A stretch of DNA of 37,502 nucleotides from Bacillota bacterium (lineage in GTDB: Bacteria > Bacillota > Clostridia > SK-Y3), in the NCBI GenBank assembly GCA_022360955.1, contig JAKSBV010000270.1, positions 1 to 37,502 of the forward strand. Reading direction: 5' to 3'. The notes under the pieces are model-generated. The model did not search any database, had not been told where the DNA came from, and was given only the letters and a program-made list of their open reading frames with translations. Below are positions 24,733-33,040 of this stretch, one piece after another (the first letter of the stretch is position 1; each line of letters begins with the position of its first letter). The translations under genes were made by a program, and so were the position numbers.

Positions 24733-24952
24733 TCTGGCTTCGATAAGGACGTGTTTCATCGGTCAAGCCTAAGATGTAATCAGTACTTGTATTGTAAAAT
24801 TTTGCCAGTACAATTAAAAGTTCAAGCGGTATGCTTCTATCCCCAAGTTCATAATTACCATAGGTCCGTTCAGGAATTTTTAGCACTTCGGCCACATGTT
24901 TTTGGAGTAAGTCATTATCTTCTCTTAAATGCTTTAATCTTTTAAGCAGCAT
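24728..24952 (-). CDS. Small XRE-family helix-turn-helix regulator
   Basis: A 74-residue protein made almost entirely of a Cro/CI-type HTH domain: LKHLREDNDLLQKHVAEVL, then IPERTYGNYELGDRSIP (recognition region), then LAKFYNTSTDYILGLTDE, the usual end of the five-helix fold. There is no sensor domain. GAGGTGA lies 5 bases before the ATG at 24952; a longer frame up to 25063 would cover its own promoter and is rejected. It is divergent from a 54-residue protein gene, and both promoters carry copies of TCAAAATGAGA, so it is probably an autorepressor of the pair. Its stop lies within a palindrome arm. Confidence 0.85.
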   Translation of the reverse strand: MLLKRLKHLREDNDLLQKHVAEVLKIPERTYGNYELGDRSIPLELLIVLAKFYNTSTDYILGLTDETRPYRSQK

Positions 24953-24971
24953 ATATATCACCTCAAAATTC

Positions 24972-25003
24972 ATTATATATCGTTCAAAATGAGATATTGA
25001 CAA
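24972..25003 (-). promoter_or_regulatory. Promoter of the XRE gene
   Basis: On the minus strand TTGTCA (25003-24998) is followed after 18 bases by TATATA, or after 20 bases by TATAAT. The sequence TTCAAAATGAGA lies in the spacer, so a bound repressor would block it. Confidence 0.55.
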
Positions 25004-25019
25004 ACATCTCAAAATGAGA
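24983..25019. promoter_or_regulatory. Shared operator sites of the divergent XRE/54-aa pair
   Basis: TTCAAAATGAGA (24983-24994) and the palindromic TCTCA-AAA-TGAGA (25007-25019) lie in the spacers of the two opposing promoters. A partial third copy, CTCAAAAT, is at 24962-24969 near the XRE RBS. The layout is that of an autorepressor controlling both directions. Confidence 0.6.
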
Positions 25020-25025
25020 GATAAT
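24997..25025 (+). promoter_or_regulatory. Promoter of the 54-aa gene
   Basis: TTGACA (24997-25002), a 17-base spacer and GATAAT (25020-25025), close to consensus. The spacer is almost filled by the palindrome TCTCAAAATGAGA. Confidence 0.75.
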
Positions 25026-25081
25026 AAATTTGTATTTTGGGATATTAAGATTTTTAAAGTCAATGTTGGAGGTAGTTAAAG

Positions 25082-25246
25082 ATGGAGATCAAAAAATATA
25101 GAAATTATTGGGCGCTATATGATGAAGGTGGGGAAATAATATGTGTAACGGTATATAAAAAAGGTGCAATAGAGGTTAAAAAAAGGATTGAAAAATTATT
25201 AAATCAAATTGGTAAGGCAGATGAATCAACTGTTTTGACTGGTTAA
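25082..25246 (+). CDS. Small 54-aa protein, unknown function
   Basis: The protein starts MEIKKYRNYWALYDEGGEII and ends in ADESTVLTG. A beta-hairpin-like first half (NYWALYDEGGEIICVTVYK) is followed by a basic amphipathic helix (AIEVKKRIEKLLNQI). It has a clear RBS (GGAGGTAG, 6 bases before the ATG) and a strong promoter, so it is very likely a real gene in spite of its size. I know no function for it. Its pairing with an XRE repressor under shared operators resembles small phage, plasmid or toxin-antitoxin modules, but nothing in the sequence shows toxicity. Confidence 0.7.
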   Translation: MEIKKYRNYWALYDEGGEIICVTVYKKGAIEVKKRIEKLLNQIGKADESTVLTG

Positions 25247-25388
25247 AATATAGAAAATCATAATGTACCAAAAGCAGAGGCAAACTAAAACCAAACTGGG
25301 GAACGGCTTGTTTTTACGAATATTTATGTTCACTGATCAGCATAATATAGATGTGGAGCAAACAATAAAAAATTTTGGAGTGGATAGG

Positions 25389-25730
25389 ATGTCTTGGAAT
25401 AACGGTTATGGAAAAAATGGAATCCTCACAGACCATGAGCTTGTGAGAAATGGAGATAATCTAAAGATAATCTATGACGGCTTATTGGCGCAGTCGGGAG
25501 CTGAGCATGTGTACCTGCATATTGGTGAAGGCGAATGGTTTTTTAATGAGCAGTATGTAAAAATGAACAGGGTTGAAGACAAGAAATTCGAAGCGGATGT
25601 CCATGTTCAACCCACCGGTGAGACAGTAAATTTTTGTTTCAAGGATTGTGCAAACAATTGGGATAATAATCACGGCAATAACTATATATTGCCTACTGCC
25701 TATGTAAATGAAGCCCTTTCGGAAGAATAA
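25389..25730 (+). CDS. Free-standing carbohydrate-binding module protein (CBM25-like)
   Basis: A 113-residue protein that consists of a single beta-sandwich carbohydrate-binding domain: GDNLKIIYDGLLAQSGAEHV, then LHIGEGEW, KMNRVEDKKFEADV and FCFKDCANNWDNNHGNNY. The WDNN-type ending and strand order resemble starch-binding CBM25/CBM53 modules. There is no signal peptide, so it is likely cytoplasmic, perhaps bound to stored glycogen or other glucan. The start is uncertain: the ATG at 25389 has GGAG 8 bases upstream and fits the domain edge, whereas ATGs at 25263 or 25326 have no RBS and would add about 42 or 21 unrelated residues. It is flanked by a fold-back repeat and a strong terminator. Confidence 0.7.
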   Translation: MSWNNGYGKNGILTDHELVRNGDNLKIIYDGLLAQSGAEHVYLHIGEGEWFFNEQYVKMNRVEDKKFEADVHVQPTGETVNFCFKDCANNWDNNHGNNYILPTAYVNEALSEE

Positions 25731-25737
25731 ACGGTAA

Positions 25738-25784
25738 AGATACCCAACTGCAACCTAACAATACTATTTTAAAGTTGGATATCT
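25738..25784. repeat. MITE-like fold-back element, deleted copy 4
   Basis: The ends are AGATACCCAAC and, inverted, AGATATCCAAC. Only 47 bases remain: the centre found in 2511-2608 and 5773-5867 is missing, while both termini are kept. It lies directly behind the CBM-like gene. Confidence 0.7.
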
Positions 25785-25807
25785 ATAGTGTTTAAGTGCC
25801 TGTCAAA

Positions 25808-25843
25808 AATCTTCGGTATGAAATTTTATACCGGAGATTTTTT
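25808..25843 (+). terminator. Intrinsic terminator after the CBM-like gene
   Basis: AATCTTCGGTAT pairs with ATACCGGAGATT (one wobble) around an 8-base loop and is followed by a run of six T. It is a textbook rho-independent terminator separating the accessory patch from ftsK. Confidence 0.88.
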
Positions 25844-25937
25844 GTTGGCATTGGAAACGAATTGAAAATATGATATATTAAATGGTAAGGAATTATCTAT
25901 ATCGTTAATATAATTTAAATTTAAGAAGGCGGTCAAT

Positions 25938-28253
25938 ATGAAAGAACAACGCACGAAGAGATATCATTCGGATATAGCAAAACAAAAAAAGACAAAAAAA
26001 AGGGATAACAAAATGGTACGTAATATAGTGATAGCGGTCATTCTTTTTCTTGCGCTGGGATTATTGCTGACAGCGGGAGAGTGGAAGGAAGTTGTAAATA
26101 CAGCTTTGCTGCAGGTAATTGGGACAATCGTTTTTATTCTACTTCTTTTATTTTTCGTTGTTTTAAAAATGGGTACCGGAAAAAAATCACCAAAAACCCG
26201 TCGGGATACGAGGCTATCGCAGCAGAAAGACGTAGATCCGGCCCCCCCGATTAAGAAAAATATTTGGGGTGTCAAGACCGGGACACGCCATATCAGGAAA
26301 ATGGACCCTAAAAATTTTAACTGGAGTGATGAAGATATCGTACGCTATCCGAAGATGTGGGAAGATGAGACGGAGAACAAAGAGCAGGAGTTTATTCCTT
26401 ACCGCTCTCCCTTTGACCCCATTAACCCTCCAAAGGAGCCGGATACGGAGAAAGATACGGATGATAAAATAGTGTCAAGTGTTGAACCGACGCAAGCGGT
26501 CAAAGAAGATACATATGAAGAGAGCAGACATAGTGGGGTGTGGGGTGTGAGTAGCGGGGAGCAGCCTGATCCGGACACATATGTTGAGGATGGGATAGGG
26601 TTAGAGTATGAAGAGCCGGATTTTTATGATGATGGAGGTACGGTGCCGGACCACTATGAGTTGACAGAGGAGGATGAGGGAGAAGAGCGTTGTGGGGGCG
26701 TAATCGGGTTAAGCGATTTTGCAGGGGTTTTACAACAGAACGGGCAGGAAAATGATCCTATTCAGAAGCCTCAAAAACGAAAAATCCGGGCGGTTTCCGC
26801 TAAAAAAAAGGAAGTGCCGATATATGACTATCCGCCCATGCAATTATTGAAAAAGAATGATTTAGGGCAGGATACAAATCATATTTCTTCCTTGGTTCAG
26901 CAAAATGCGGTGAAGCTCGTGCAGACCCTTGAGAGTTTTAAAATAGAAGCAAAGGTGATCCATATCAGCCAGGGACCGTCGGTGACCCGCTATGAGCTTC
27001 AGCCTAAAGTTGGCGTAAAAGTAAGCAAAATCGTCAATCTTGCCGATGACATTGCCCTGAACCTTGCTGCGAAAGATGTCAGAATCGAAGCGCCTATTCC
27101 GGGGAAGGCGGCTATTGGGATTGAAGTGCCGAATAAAGAAGTGGTCCCCGTATTTTTAAGTGAAGTCATAGCGTCGAAAGAATTTCAACAGCATTCGTCA
27201 AAATTGATTTTTGCTTTGGGAAAAGATATTGCGGGTAAGAATATTGTGGCGGATATTGCAAGAATGCCTCACCTTCTCATTGCAGGGGCTACGGGTTCCG
27301 GGAAGAGTGTGTGCATTAATACATTGATAACAAGTATTTTATATAAAGCTTCACCGGAGGAAGTACGATTGCTTATGATCGATCCTAAAGTGGTAGAGCT
27401 TAATATATATAATGGTATTCCCCACCTCTTGGTTCCGGTGGTTACCGACCCTAAAAAGGCATCCGGGGCCCTTCGGTGGGCCGTACAGGAAATGTCGCGG
27501 CGTTATCAGTTATTTGCAGATAATAACGTGAGGGATTTGAAAGGATATAATGTACTTCTTAAACAAAAAGGAGAACAAGAGAACAAGCTTCCTCAAATTG
27601 TGATCATTATAGATGAGCTGGCCGATTTGATGATGGCTGCGCCTAATGAGGTGGAAGATGCTATTTGTCGATTGGCGCAGATGGCAAGAGCTGCGGGGAT
27701 GCATCTTGTGATTGCCACCCAAAGGCCTTCGGTGGATGTTATAACGGGGGTTATCAAAGCCAATATTCCGTCCCGCATATCCTTTGCGGTATCTTCTCAA
27801 GTAGATTCAAGAACGATTCTGGACGCGGGCGGAGCAGAAAAACTGCTGGGCAAAGGGGACATGCTGTTTAGTCCGATGGGCCAACCCAAACCGCTTAGAG
27901 TTCAGGGGGCCTTTATATCCGATAAAGAGGTAGAGGCGATGGTTTCTCATATTAAATCGAATATAGAGGTAAAATACGATGAAAGTATTTTAGCCAATAT
28001 TCATGATCAAACGGATTCCTATCAAGCCGAACCGGACGAAGAAGATGAATTATTGCCCCAAGCAGTTGGACTGGCACTGGAACGGGGACAGGCTTCGGCC
28101 TCTCTCATGCAAAGAAGGTTTAGAATAGGTTATGCGAGAGCAGCCAGGATTTTGGACCAGATGGAGGCATTAGGTGTGGTGAGTGGGTCTGAGGGCAGCA
28201 AGCCCAGGTCCGTATTGATCAGTAAAGAAGAATGGGAAGAAATGAATTTTTAG
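25938..28253 (+). CDS. DNA translocase, FtsK/SpoIIIE family
   Basis: A 771-residue translocase that pumps double-stranded DNA at the division or sporulation septum. The N-terminus has only two membrane helices (about residues 29-44 and 58-77) rather than the usual four. An acidic, low-complexity linker runs to about 290 and contains two similar [14 protein letters not shown] motifs. The motor domain shows [13 protein letters not shown], then Walker [13 protein letters not shown] (about 450-461), Walker [14 protein letters not shown] (about 553-565), and [12 protein letters not shown]. The C-terminal gamma winged helix (about 700-771) includes [19 protein letters not shown], which reads KOPS/SRS-type DNA sequences. 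AAGGCGG precedes the ATG. Whether it is the vegetative FtsK or the sporulation SpoIIIE cannot be decided here. Confidence 0.92.
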   Translation: MKEQRTKRYHSDIAKQKKTKKRDNKMVRNIVIAVILFLALGLLLTAGEWKEVVNTALLQVIGTIVFILLLLFFVVLKMGTGKKSPKTRRDTRLSQQKDVDPAPPIKKNIWGVKTGTRHIRKMDPKNFNWSDEDIVRYPKMWEDETENKEQEFIPYRSPFDPINPPKEPDTEKDTDDKIVSSVEPTQAVKEDTYEESRHSGVWGVSSGEQPDPDTYVEDGIGLEYEEPDFYDDGGTVPDHYELTEEDEGEERCGGVIGLSDFAGVLQQNGQENDPIQKPQKRKIRAVSAKKKEVPIYDYPPMQLLKKNDLGQDTNHISSLVQQNAVKLVQTLESFKIEAKVIHISQGPSVTRYELQPKVGVKVSKIVNLADDIALNLAAKDVRIEAPIPGKAAIGIEVPNKEVVPVFLSEVIASKEFQQHSSKLIFALGKDIAGKNIVADIARMPHLLIAGATGSGKSVCINTLITSILYKASPEEVRLLMIDPKVVELNIYNGIPHLLVPVVTDPKKASGALRWAVQEMSRRYQLFADNNVRDLKGYNVLLKQKGEQENKLPQIVIIIDELADLMMAAPNEVEDAICRLAQMARAAGMHLVIATQRPSVDVITGVIKANIPSRISFAVSSQVDSRTILDAGGAEKLLGKGDMLFSPMGQPKPLRVQGAFISDKEVEAMVSHIKSNIEVKYDESILANIHDQTDSYQAEPDEEDELLPQAVGLALERGQASASLMQRRFRIGYARAARILDQMEALGVVSGSEGSKPRSVLISKEEWEEMNF

Positions 28254-28314
28254 AGATTTTTTTATAACAATGGGAAAAATATATTGCTTTTTATGAGCAT
28301 TAGGAGGATTGCAT

Positions 28315-29256
28315 ATGGATAAAAACACTAAGATACTGACTAAAATTGTGGAAAATATAGAAAAAGTGATTATCGGTAAGCGGCGCGCTGTAGAATTTAT
28401 GGTTATTGCGTTGATTTGTGAGGGGCATGTGCTTATTGAAGATGTACCGGGGTTAGGCAAGACAACCATGATCTCGTCTCTTGCAAAATCCTTTAATCTG
28501 GATTTCAGAAGAATACAATTCACACCGGATATCTTGCCTTCGGATATTACGGGATTGACGATCTATGATAATGAAAAGGGAGAATTTCGTTTTCATCCAG
28601 GGGCCGTTATGACCAATATATTGTTAGCTGACGAAATCAACAGGACATCCCCAAAAACCCAGTCCAGTTTATTAGAGGTAATGGAAGAAAGACAGATTAC
28701 GGTAGACGGGCAAACCCACAAGCTTTCTGCACCGTTTATGGTATTAGCAACTCAAAACCCCATTGAATATGTCGGTACGTTTCCACTGCCGGAAGCACAG
28801 CTAGATCGTTTTTTTATGAAAATTAGTATCGGTTATCCTTCACAGCAAGAAGAAATCAAGATTTTGAAACGTTTTCATAAGCACAATCCCTTAGATATGC
28901 TTGCACCTGTTGCGGATGCCGAAGCGATTATAGCATTACAGCAAGATGTGAAACGGGTCCATGCCGATGAATCCGTCAATCGGTATGTTATCAATATAGC
29001 AAGGGCAACACGGCAACATTCCGATATCGCTTTGGGGGTAAGTCCCAGGGCTTCGCTGTCGCTTTTACGAGCTGCTCAGGCCTGGGCGCTCTATCAAGAG
29101 AGAGACTATGTGATACCCGATGATGTGAAACAAATGGTTTTACCCGTATTTAATCACCGCATTATCATCAAGCCTGAAGCCACCCTTAAAGATGTTAATG
29201 CCGTTACTATACTTGAATCAATATTAAATGCCACTGCTATTCCGTTAGAAGCATAG
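28315..29256 (+). CDS. MoxR-family AAA+ ATPase
   Basis: A 313-residue ATPase with the full MoxR pattern: Walker A EDVPGLGKTTM near residue 45, RRIQFTPDILPSDITG, Walker B LLADEINRTSPKTQSSLLEV, sensor 1 ATQNPIEYVGTFPLPEAQ, and the arginine-finger region LDRFFMKI. MoxR ATPases act as chaperones or activators for partner proteins, usually VWA/DUF58 proteins encoded next to them. The DUF58 and transglutaminase genes follow within 22 and 19 bases, so the three form an operon. AGGAGG is placed 7 bases before the ATG at 28315; a TTG six bases earlier is less likely. The gap to ftsK is 61 bases, so read-through from ftsK is possible. Confidence 0.92.
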   Translation: MDKNTKILTKIVENIEKVIIGKRRAVEFMVIALICEGHVLIEDVPGLGKTTMISSLAKSFNLDFRRIQFTPDILPSDITGLTIYDNEKGEFRFHPGAVMTNILLADEINRTSPKTQSSLLEVMEERQITVDGQTHKLSAPFMVLATQNPIEYVGTFPLPEAQLDRFFMKISIGYPSQQEEIKILKRFHKHNPLDMLAPVADAEAIIALQQDVKRVHADESVNRYVINIARATRQHSDIALGVSPRASLSLLRAAQAWALYQERDYVIPDDVKQMVLPVFNHRIIIKPEATLKDVNAVTILESILNATAIPLEA

Positions 29257-29278
29257 AAGTGATGACCGAGGAGGAGTT

Positions 29279-30478
29279 ATGCTGAAACGAAATCTTTTAT
29301 ATCTGTTGATATTGAGTATTTTTTGGATAAGTGCATTGTACAGCGGTGAAAAAATTTTATACTTTATATCCTATATCCTTTTGTTCTTGCCGGTTATTTC
29401 TTTGGCATTCTTAGTCATCATTGTGTTAAGATACAAGTATGTGGAGAACATTGACAAAAGGCAAGCGATCAGAGGACAAACCGTAAAATACGCATTAAAT
29501 GTTTATAACGAAGACGTGTTCTTTTACCCGTATATAAAAGCTATTTTTTATTCGGATCATTTTATAACGAAAGCTATTTTTAATGATGAAACTTTTTATC
29601 TTGTGCCGAAAAAGAATTATTATACCGAAAGAGAGGTTTACTGCAAACATATCGGCCAGTATCGAATAGGTGTAAAAGCTTTTGAGTTTAAAGATTTCTT
29701 TGGTTTTTTTAGATATCGTTCCAAATTTTATTCGGAAAACAAGGAAGTACGCGTTTCACCGAGGGTTATCCCGTTGGAAACATTTAAAGTACTGGCGACG
29801 GATTATGCGGATTCCTTTAAAACAGGGAGCAGGTCGGGGATGGAGGACTATTCGGAGATTACGGAAATTAACAGATATGTTCCCGGACAGCCCCTCAAAA
29901 ATATACATTGGAAGCTGTCTGCCAAGCGCAGTGAGCTGATGACCAAGAAATTCAATAATCCTCAGAACAGGTGTGTAACGATATATGCAGATGTCAGTAA
30001 TCATGGCATAAATGATGAAGATTTATTTTTGGTAAAAGATATTGTCATCGAATCAACGCTTGCGATTCTTAAGTTTTGTATCCGGCAATCCATACCTGTC
30101 GCCGTTTGCTTGAATGATGACCGTTTAACAAGATTTTCTGTTACCAATCAATACGATTTTGATGCAATCTACAACAAATTGTTTTATATTGATTTTAAAA
30201 GTGATTTAGCCTTTGACAGCATTCTGCAATTAGACCATGAGCAATATGCGGATTCAAAAGATGTTATGGTTATCACTGCCAACCTGCATAATGGATTGTA
30301 TGATGAGCTGGTGAACTTAAAGCTTGCCGGAAAGAATATCACACTTATCTATCCGGTGAAGGATAAGGGATTGAGAGCCGGTTATGCCGAGAAGTTTATA
30401 CAGGGATTAAAAGAGAATGGAGTACATATTTATAACATAAGGCACGCGGATGAGATTAAAAAGGTGCTGGAATGTTGA
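29279..30478 (+). CDS. DUF58-family membrane protein, MoxR partner
   Basis: A 399-residue protein. Two N-terminal hydrophobic segments (residues about 6-21 and 23-49) anchor it. The DUF58 core is shown by EITEINRYVPGQPLKNIHWK followed by LSAKRSELMTKKF. A VWA-like fold follows, including RCVTIYADVSNHG. Such proteins are substrates or partners of MoxR ATPases, here encoded immediately upstream. GAGGAGG precedes the ATG. The function in this group is envelope-related by context only. Confidence 0.88.
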   Translation: MLKRNLLYLLILSIFWISALYSGEKILYFISYILLFLPVISLAFLVIIVLRYKYVENIDKRQAIRGQTVKYALNVYNEDVFFYPYIKAIFYSDHFITKAIFNDETFYLVPKKNYYTEREVYCKHIGQYRIGVKAFEFKDFFGFFRYRSKFYSENKEVRVSPRVIPLETFKVLATDYADSFKTGSRSGMEDYSEITEINRYVPGQPLKNIHWKLSAKRSELMTKKFNNPQNRCVTIYADVSNHGINDEDLFLVKDIVIESTLAILKFCIRQSIPVAVCLNDDRLTRFSVTNQYDFDAIYNKLFYIDFKSDLAFDSILQLDHEQYADSKDVMVITANLHNGLYDELVNLKLAGKNITLIYPVKDKGLRAGYAEKFIQGLKENGVHIYNIRHADEIKKVLEC

Positions 30479-30497
30479 GTATTTATAAGGTGATGTT

Positions 30498-32888
30498 ATG
30501 ATCAAAAATAAGATGTTTGAAAAATTGGTATACAATTTCTTTGCAATATTATATAGCTGGAGTATGGTTTCCGCTATTACTCATTCTATAAATTTCGATA
30601 TGCCCAAGACAGCGATTCTGTTATATTGTATCATGAGTATATTGATGTTAAATCTGTTATTTATGAACAAGCTAACGATCCTGTCCGGCAGTATCCTATT
30701 GGTCCTTGCCCTTGCATACGGCGGATATAGCATGATTCGGCATGAATTGACGATGCAGGTCGGTAACAGGATTGCCCAAACGTTTATATGGTTTTATGAT
30801 TATATAATGGGATATGTAGATTTGAACCGGACGTTTAGCCTTCATATAACCCTCATGCTCACCCTACTGGTTTGCCTCCTTTGCTTTACGATGACGGTTA
30901 AAGGATTTCGCTTTTACTTTATGGTGGCCGGCGGGCTACTATATGCTTTAATCGTTGTTAATACGGGATATGAGCTTTATTGGCCGGGATTTATAGGATA
31001 TGGTTTTTGTGCGATTTGTTTATTTGCACGAGATATATTTCAAAAATCGAGGTATTCTTTTTCAAGAGACAGCCTATTTTACGGACATATTTATACATTA
31101 TGGATTGTACCTGTTGCCGTCCTCATTCTGTTGCTCTCTTATTGGACCTCTACGTTGTCCGGACATAACCGGATTGAATGGATGCATAGCAGGGTCCAAG
31201 CATTTCAGCAATGGTATTCGAAACAAGACTGGGATTTGTTTGACGGTTTCGGTTCATGGGGGGGAAGTGACTTTTCTTTGTTTGCGACCGGCTTTCAGCC
31301 CGAGAAAAATACCTTGGGCGGGGATATCTCCTTAGATGATACATTGGTGATGAATGTAAAGTCGGATCATCGCGTATATTTAAAGGGGTCTGTTAGAGAC
31401 CGATATACGGGAAATCAGTGGGTTAGCAGCGATGTCCAAGAATTCGCCATCAAAGACCCTATCATTGAGAATTATGTGACCGACAGTTATTTTAGTCATG
31501 AGAGATTCTTTTACGGATTACTCAATTCTCCAAAAGTGAAAGAAAAGGAATTCATGCGATATTCCAAAATGTATGACTACATATTTCAAACCGGCAGTGC
31601 AGAAATAGAGCATACCTATTTCAGAACCAATACGATTTTTTATCCGGATAATTTAATCCGTATGCAGGAATGGCAGCAGAACAAAAACAATCTTAGGATG
31701 AATAGCAATGCAGAGTTTTACTTTTCCGGCAGAACAAAAGATCATCACACCTATCGTTTTCAATATAGGGTAGTGAACAGGTTAGATCCTATGACGGAAG
31801 AGCTGCTAAAATTGAGTCCAGGATTCATACCGAATATTATCCTTGATTCCGACGGGCATATCGAAGAAAAGTATGTTGAAATCAAAGAAAAATATACTGC
31901 TCTTGAAGCGATTCCGCAGCGGGTTAGAGACTTGGCTGCGGAAATTACGGAAGATTATGGGAATCGCTATGAAAAAGTGAAGGCAATTGAAGAACATCTC
32001 AGTTCACAATATACTTATACGCTTACACCCGGGCTTACGCCGGAGGGAAGAGATTTTGTCGATTACTTTTTGTTTGATTTAAAGAAAGGATATTGTACCT
32101 ACTATGCCAGTGCAATGACGGTCATGGTACGATCTTTGGGCATTCCCGCCCGCTATGTTGAGGGCTATGCCTTGCCGACAAAACCCGATGAAAACAATGT
32201 GTATAAGGTGACGAACAATCTTTCCCATGCATGGGTTGAAGTGTTTTTTGAGGGGTTCGGATGGATACATTTTGAACCTACGTCTCCGTTTAATACATTA
32301 TTACTGAACCCACAGCCGGAGAATAATAACATTTCTGCCGGAGATATGATGTATGAGGAAGAATTTTATGAAGAATATATGGAGCATTTAATGGGAGAAG
32401 CAGACTTTGCGCCGGATCTCCAGATACCGGAAATCAATGAAAACGTACAGGCTTCGGAAAGAAATAGTATACTCTACGGTATGGTTGTTTTACTGGCATT
32501 GATAGGGGCAATAGGCGGTATATTTTTGATTCGGAGGGGTATTTATACCTGGACCGTCAATAGGAAAAGAAAGCTGCATCCCAACAATAGCGTGGTGATA
32601 TTTTATCATATGATATTGAAGCTCATGCATTTTTATAACTTTCGGATCAAAAAGGGGGAAACGCCTTTTGAATATGCAAAAAGGGTAGACAAGTGGTTTG
32701 TGAGCCCGGTTCATAGTTTCTCCGATATCACTAAAACGTATGTCAAAGCCCGGTACAGTCAAATGGCACTGACAGAAGAGGAGCGGGATAACGTCATTCG
32801 TTTTTATGATGTGATGATCCGTGATTTGAAAAAATATTTAAATACGGCTTATTTTTATTATTTGAAATATGTGAGGTTGAAATATTAG
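30498..32888 (+). CDS. Membrane transglutaminase-like protein (TgpA type)
   Basis: A 796-residue membrane protein. About six hydrophobic helices fill residues 10-225. An extracytoplasmic region follows, with a transglutaminase-like core: KGYCTYYASAMTVMVRSLGI (active-site Cys near 532), ARYVEGYALP, NLSHAWVEVFFEGFGWIHFE (catalytic His near 577). Another helix lies near 660-678 (YGMVVLLALIGAIGGIFLI). The C-terminal cytoplasmic segment matches the DUF4129 pattern. The third catalytic position reads FEPT rather than the more usual aspartate form, as is common in this family. It is the last gene of the MoxR-DUF58-transglutaminase operon, which is widely conserved in bacteria. The substrate is unknown; a role in cell-wall protein or peptidoglycan processing is plausible. 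Confidence 0.88.
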   Translation: MIKNKMFEKLVYNFFAILYSWSMVSAITHSINFDMPKTAILLYCIMSILMLNLLFMNKLTILSGSILLVLALAYGGYSMIRHELTMQVGNRIAQTFIWFYDYIMGYVDLNRTFSLHITLMLTLLVCLLCFTMTVKGFRFYFMVAGGLLYALIVVNTGYELYWPGFIGYGFCAICLFARDIFQKSRYSFSRDSLFYGHIYTLWIVPVAVLILLLSYWTSTLSGHNRIEWMHSRVQAFQQWYSKQDWDLFDGFGSWGGSDFSLFATGFQPEKNTLGGDISLDDTLVMNVKSDHRVYLKGSVRDRYTGNQWVSSDVQEFAIKDPIIENYVTDSYFSHERFFYGLLNSPKVKEKEFMRYSKMYDYIFQTGSAEIEHTYFRTNTIFYPDNLIRMQEWQQNKNNLRMNSNAEFYFSGRTKDHHTYRFQYRVVNRLDPMTEELLKLSPGFIPNIILDSDGHIEEKYVEIKEKYTALEAIPQRVRDLAAEITEDYGNRYEKVKAIEEHLSSQYTYTLTPGLTPEGRDFVDYFLFDLKKGYCTYYASAMTVMVRSLGIPARYVEGYALPTKPDENNVYKVTNNLSHAWVEVFFEGFGWIHFEPTSPFNTLLLNPQPENNNISAGDMMYEEEFYEEYMEHLMGEADFAPDLQIPEINENVQASERNSILYGMVVLLALIGAIGGIFLIRRGIYTWTVNRKRKLHPNNSVVIFYHMILKLMHFYNFRIKKGETPFEYAKRVDKWFVSPVHSFSDITKTYVKARYSQMALTEEERDNVIRFYDVMIRDLKKYLNTAYFYYLKYVRLKY

Positions 32889-32890
32889 GT

Positions 32891-33040
32891 TAGTGGGTGG
32901 TGGGTAGTGGATAGTGGGTGGTGAGTGAGATACTGCAAGCTCCCAATGTCTCATTTGTACGATGCTTTTTCATGGTGATGGTTGGATAGTGGGTGATACT
33001 GATAGAATCCTACCCACCACCCACCATCCACTACCCACTA
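32891..33040. repeat. Inverted pair of GTGGGT-rich repeats between convergent genes
   Basis: Two arrays of degenerate GTGGGTA/GTGGGTG units face each other: the left is TAGTGGGTGGTGGGTAGTGG and more (32891-32927), the right is its near reverse complement (33011-33040), with about 80 unrelated bases between. They could form a long stem and may end transcription for both the transglutaminase operon and uxaA. The right arm reaches into the last codon of uxaA. Confidence 0.7.
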
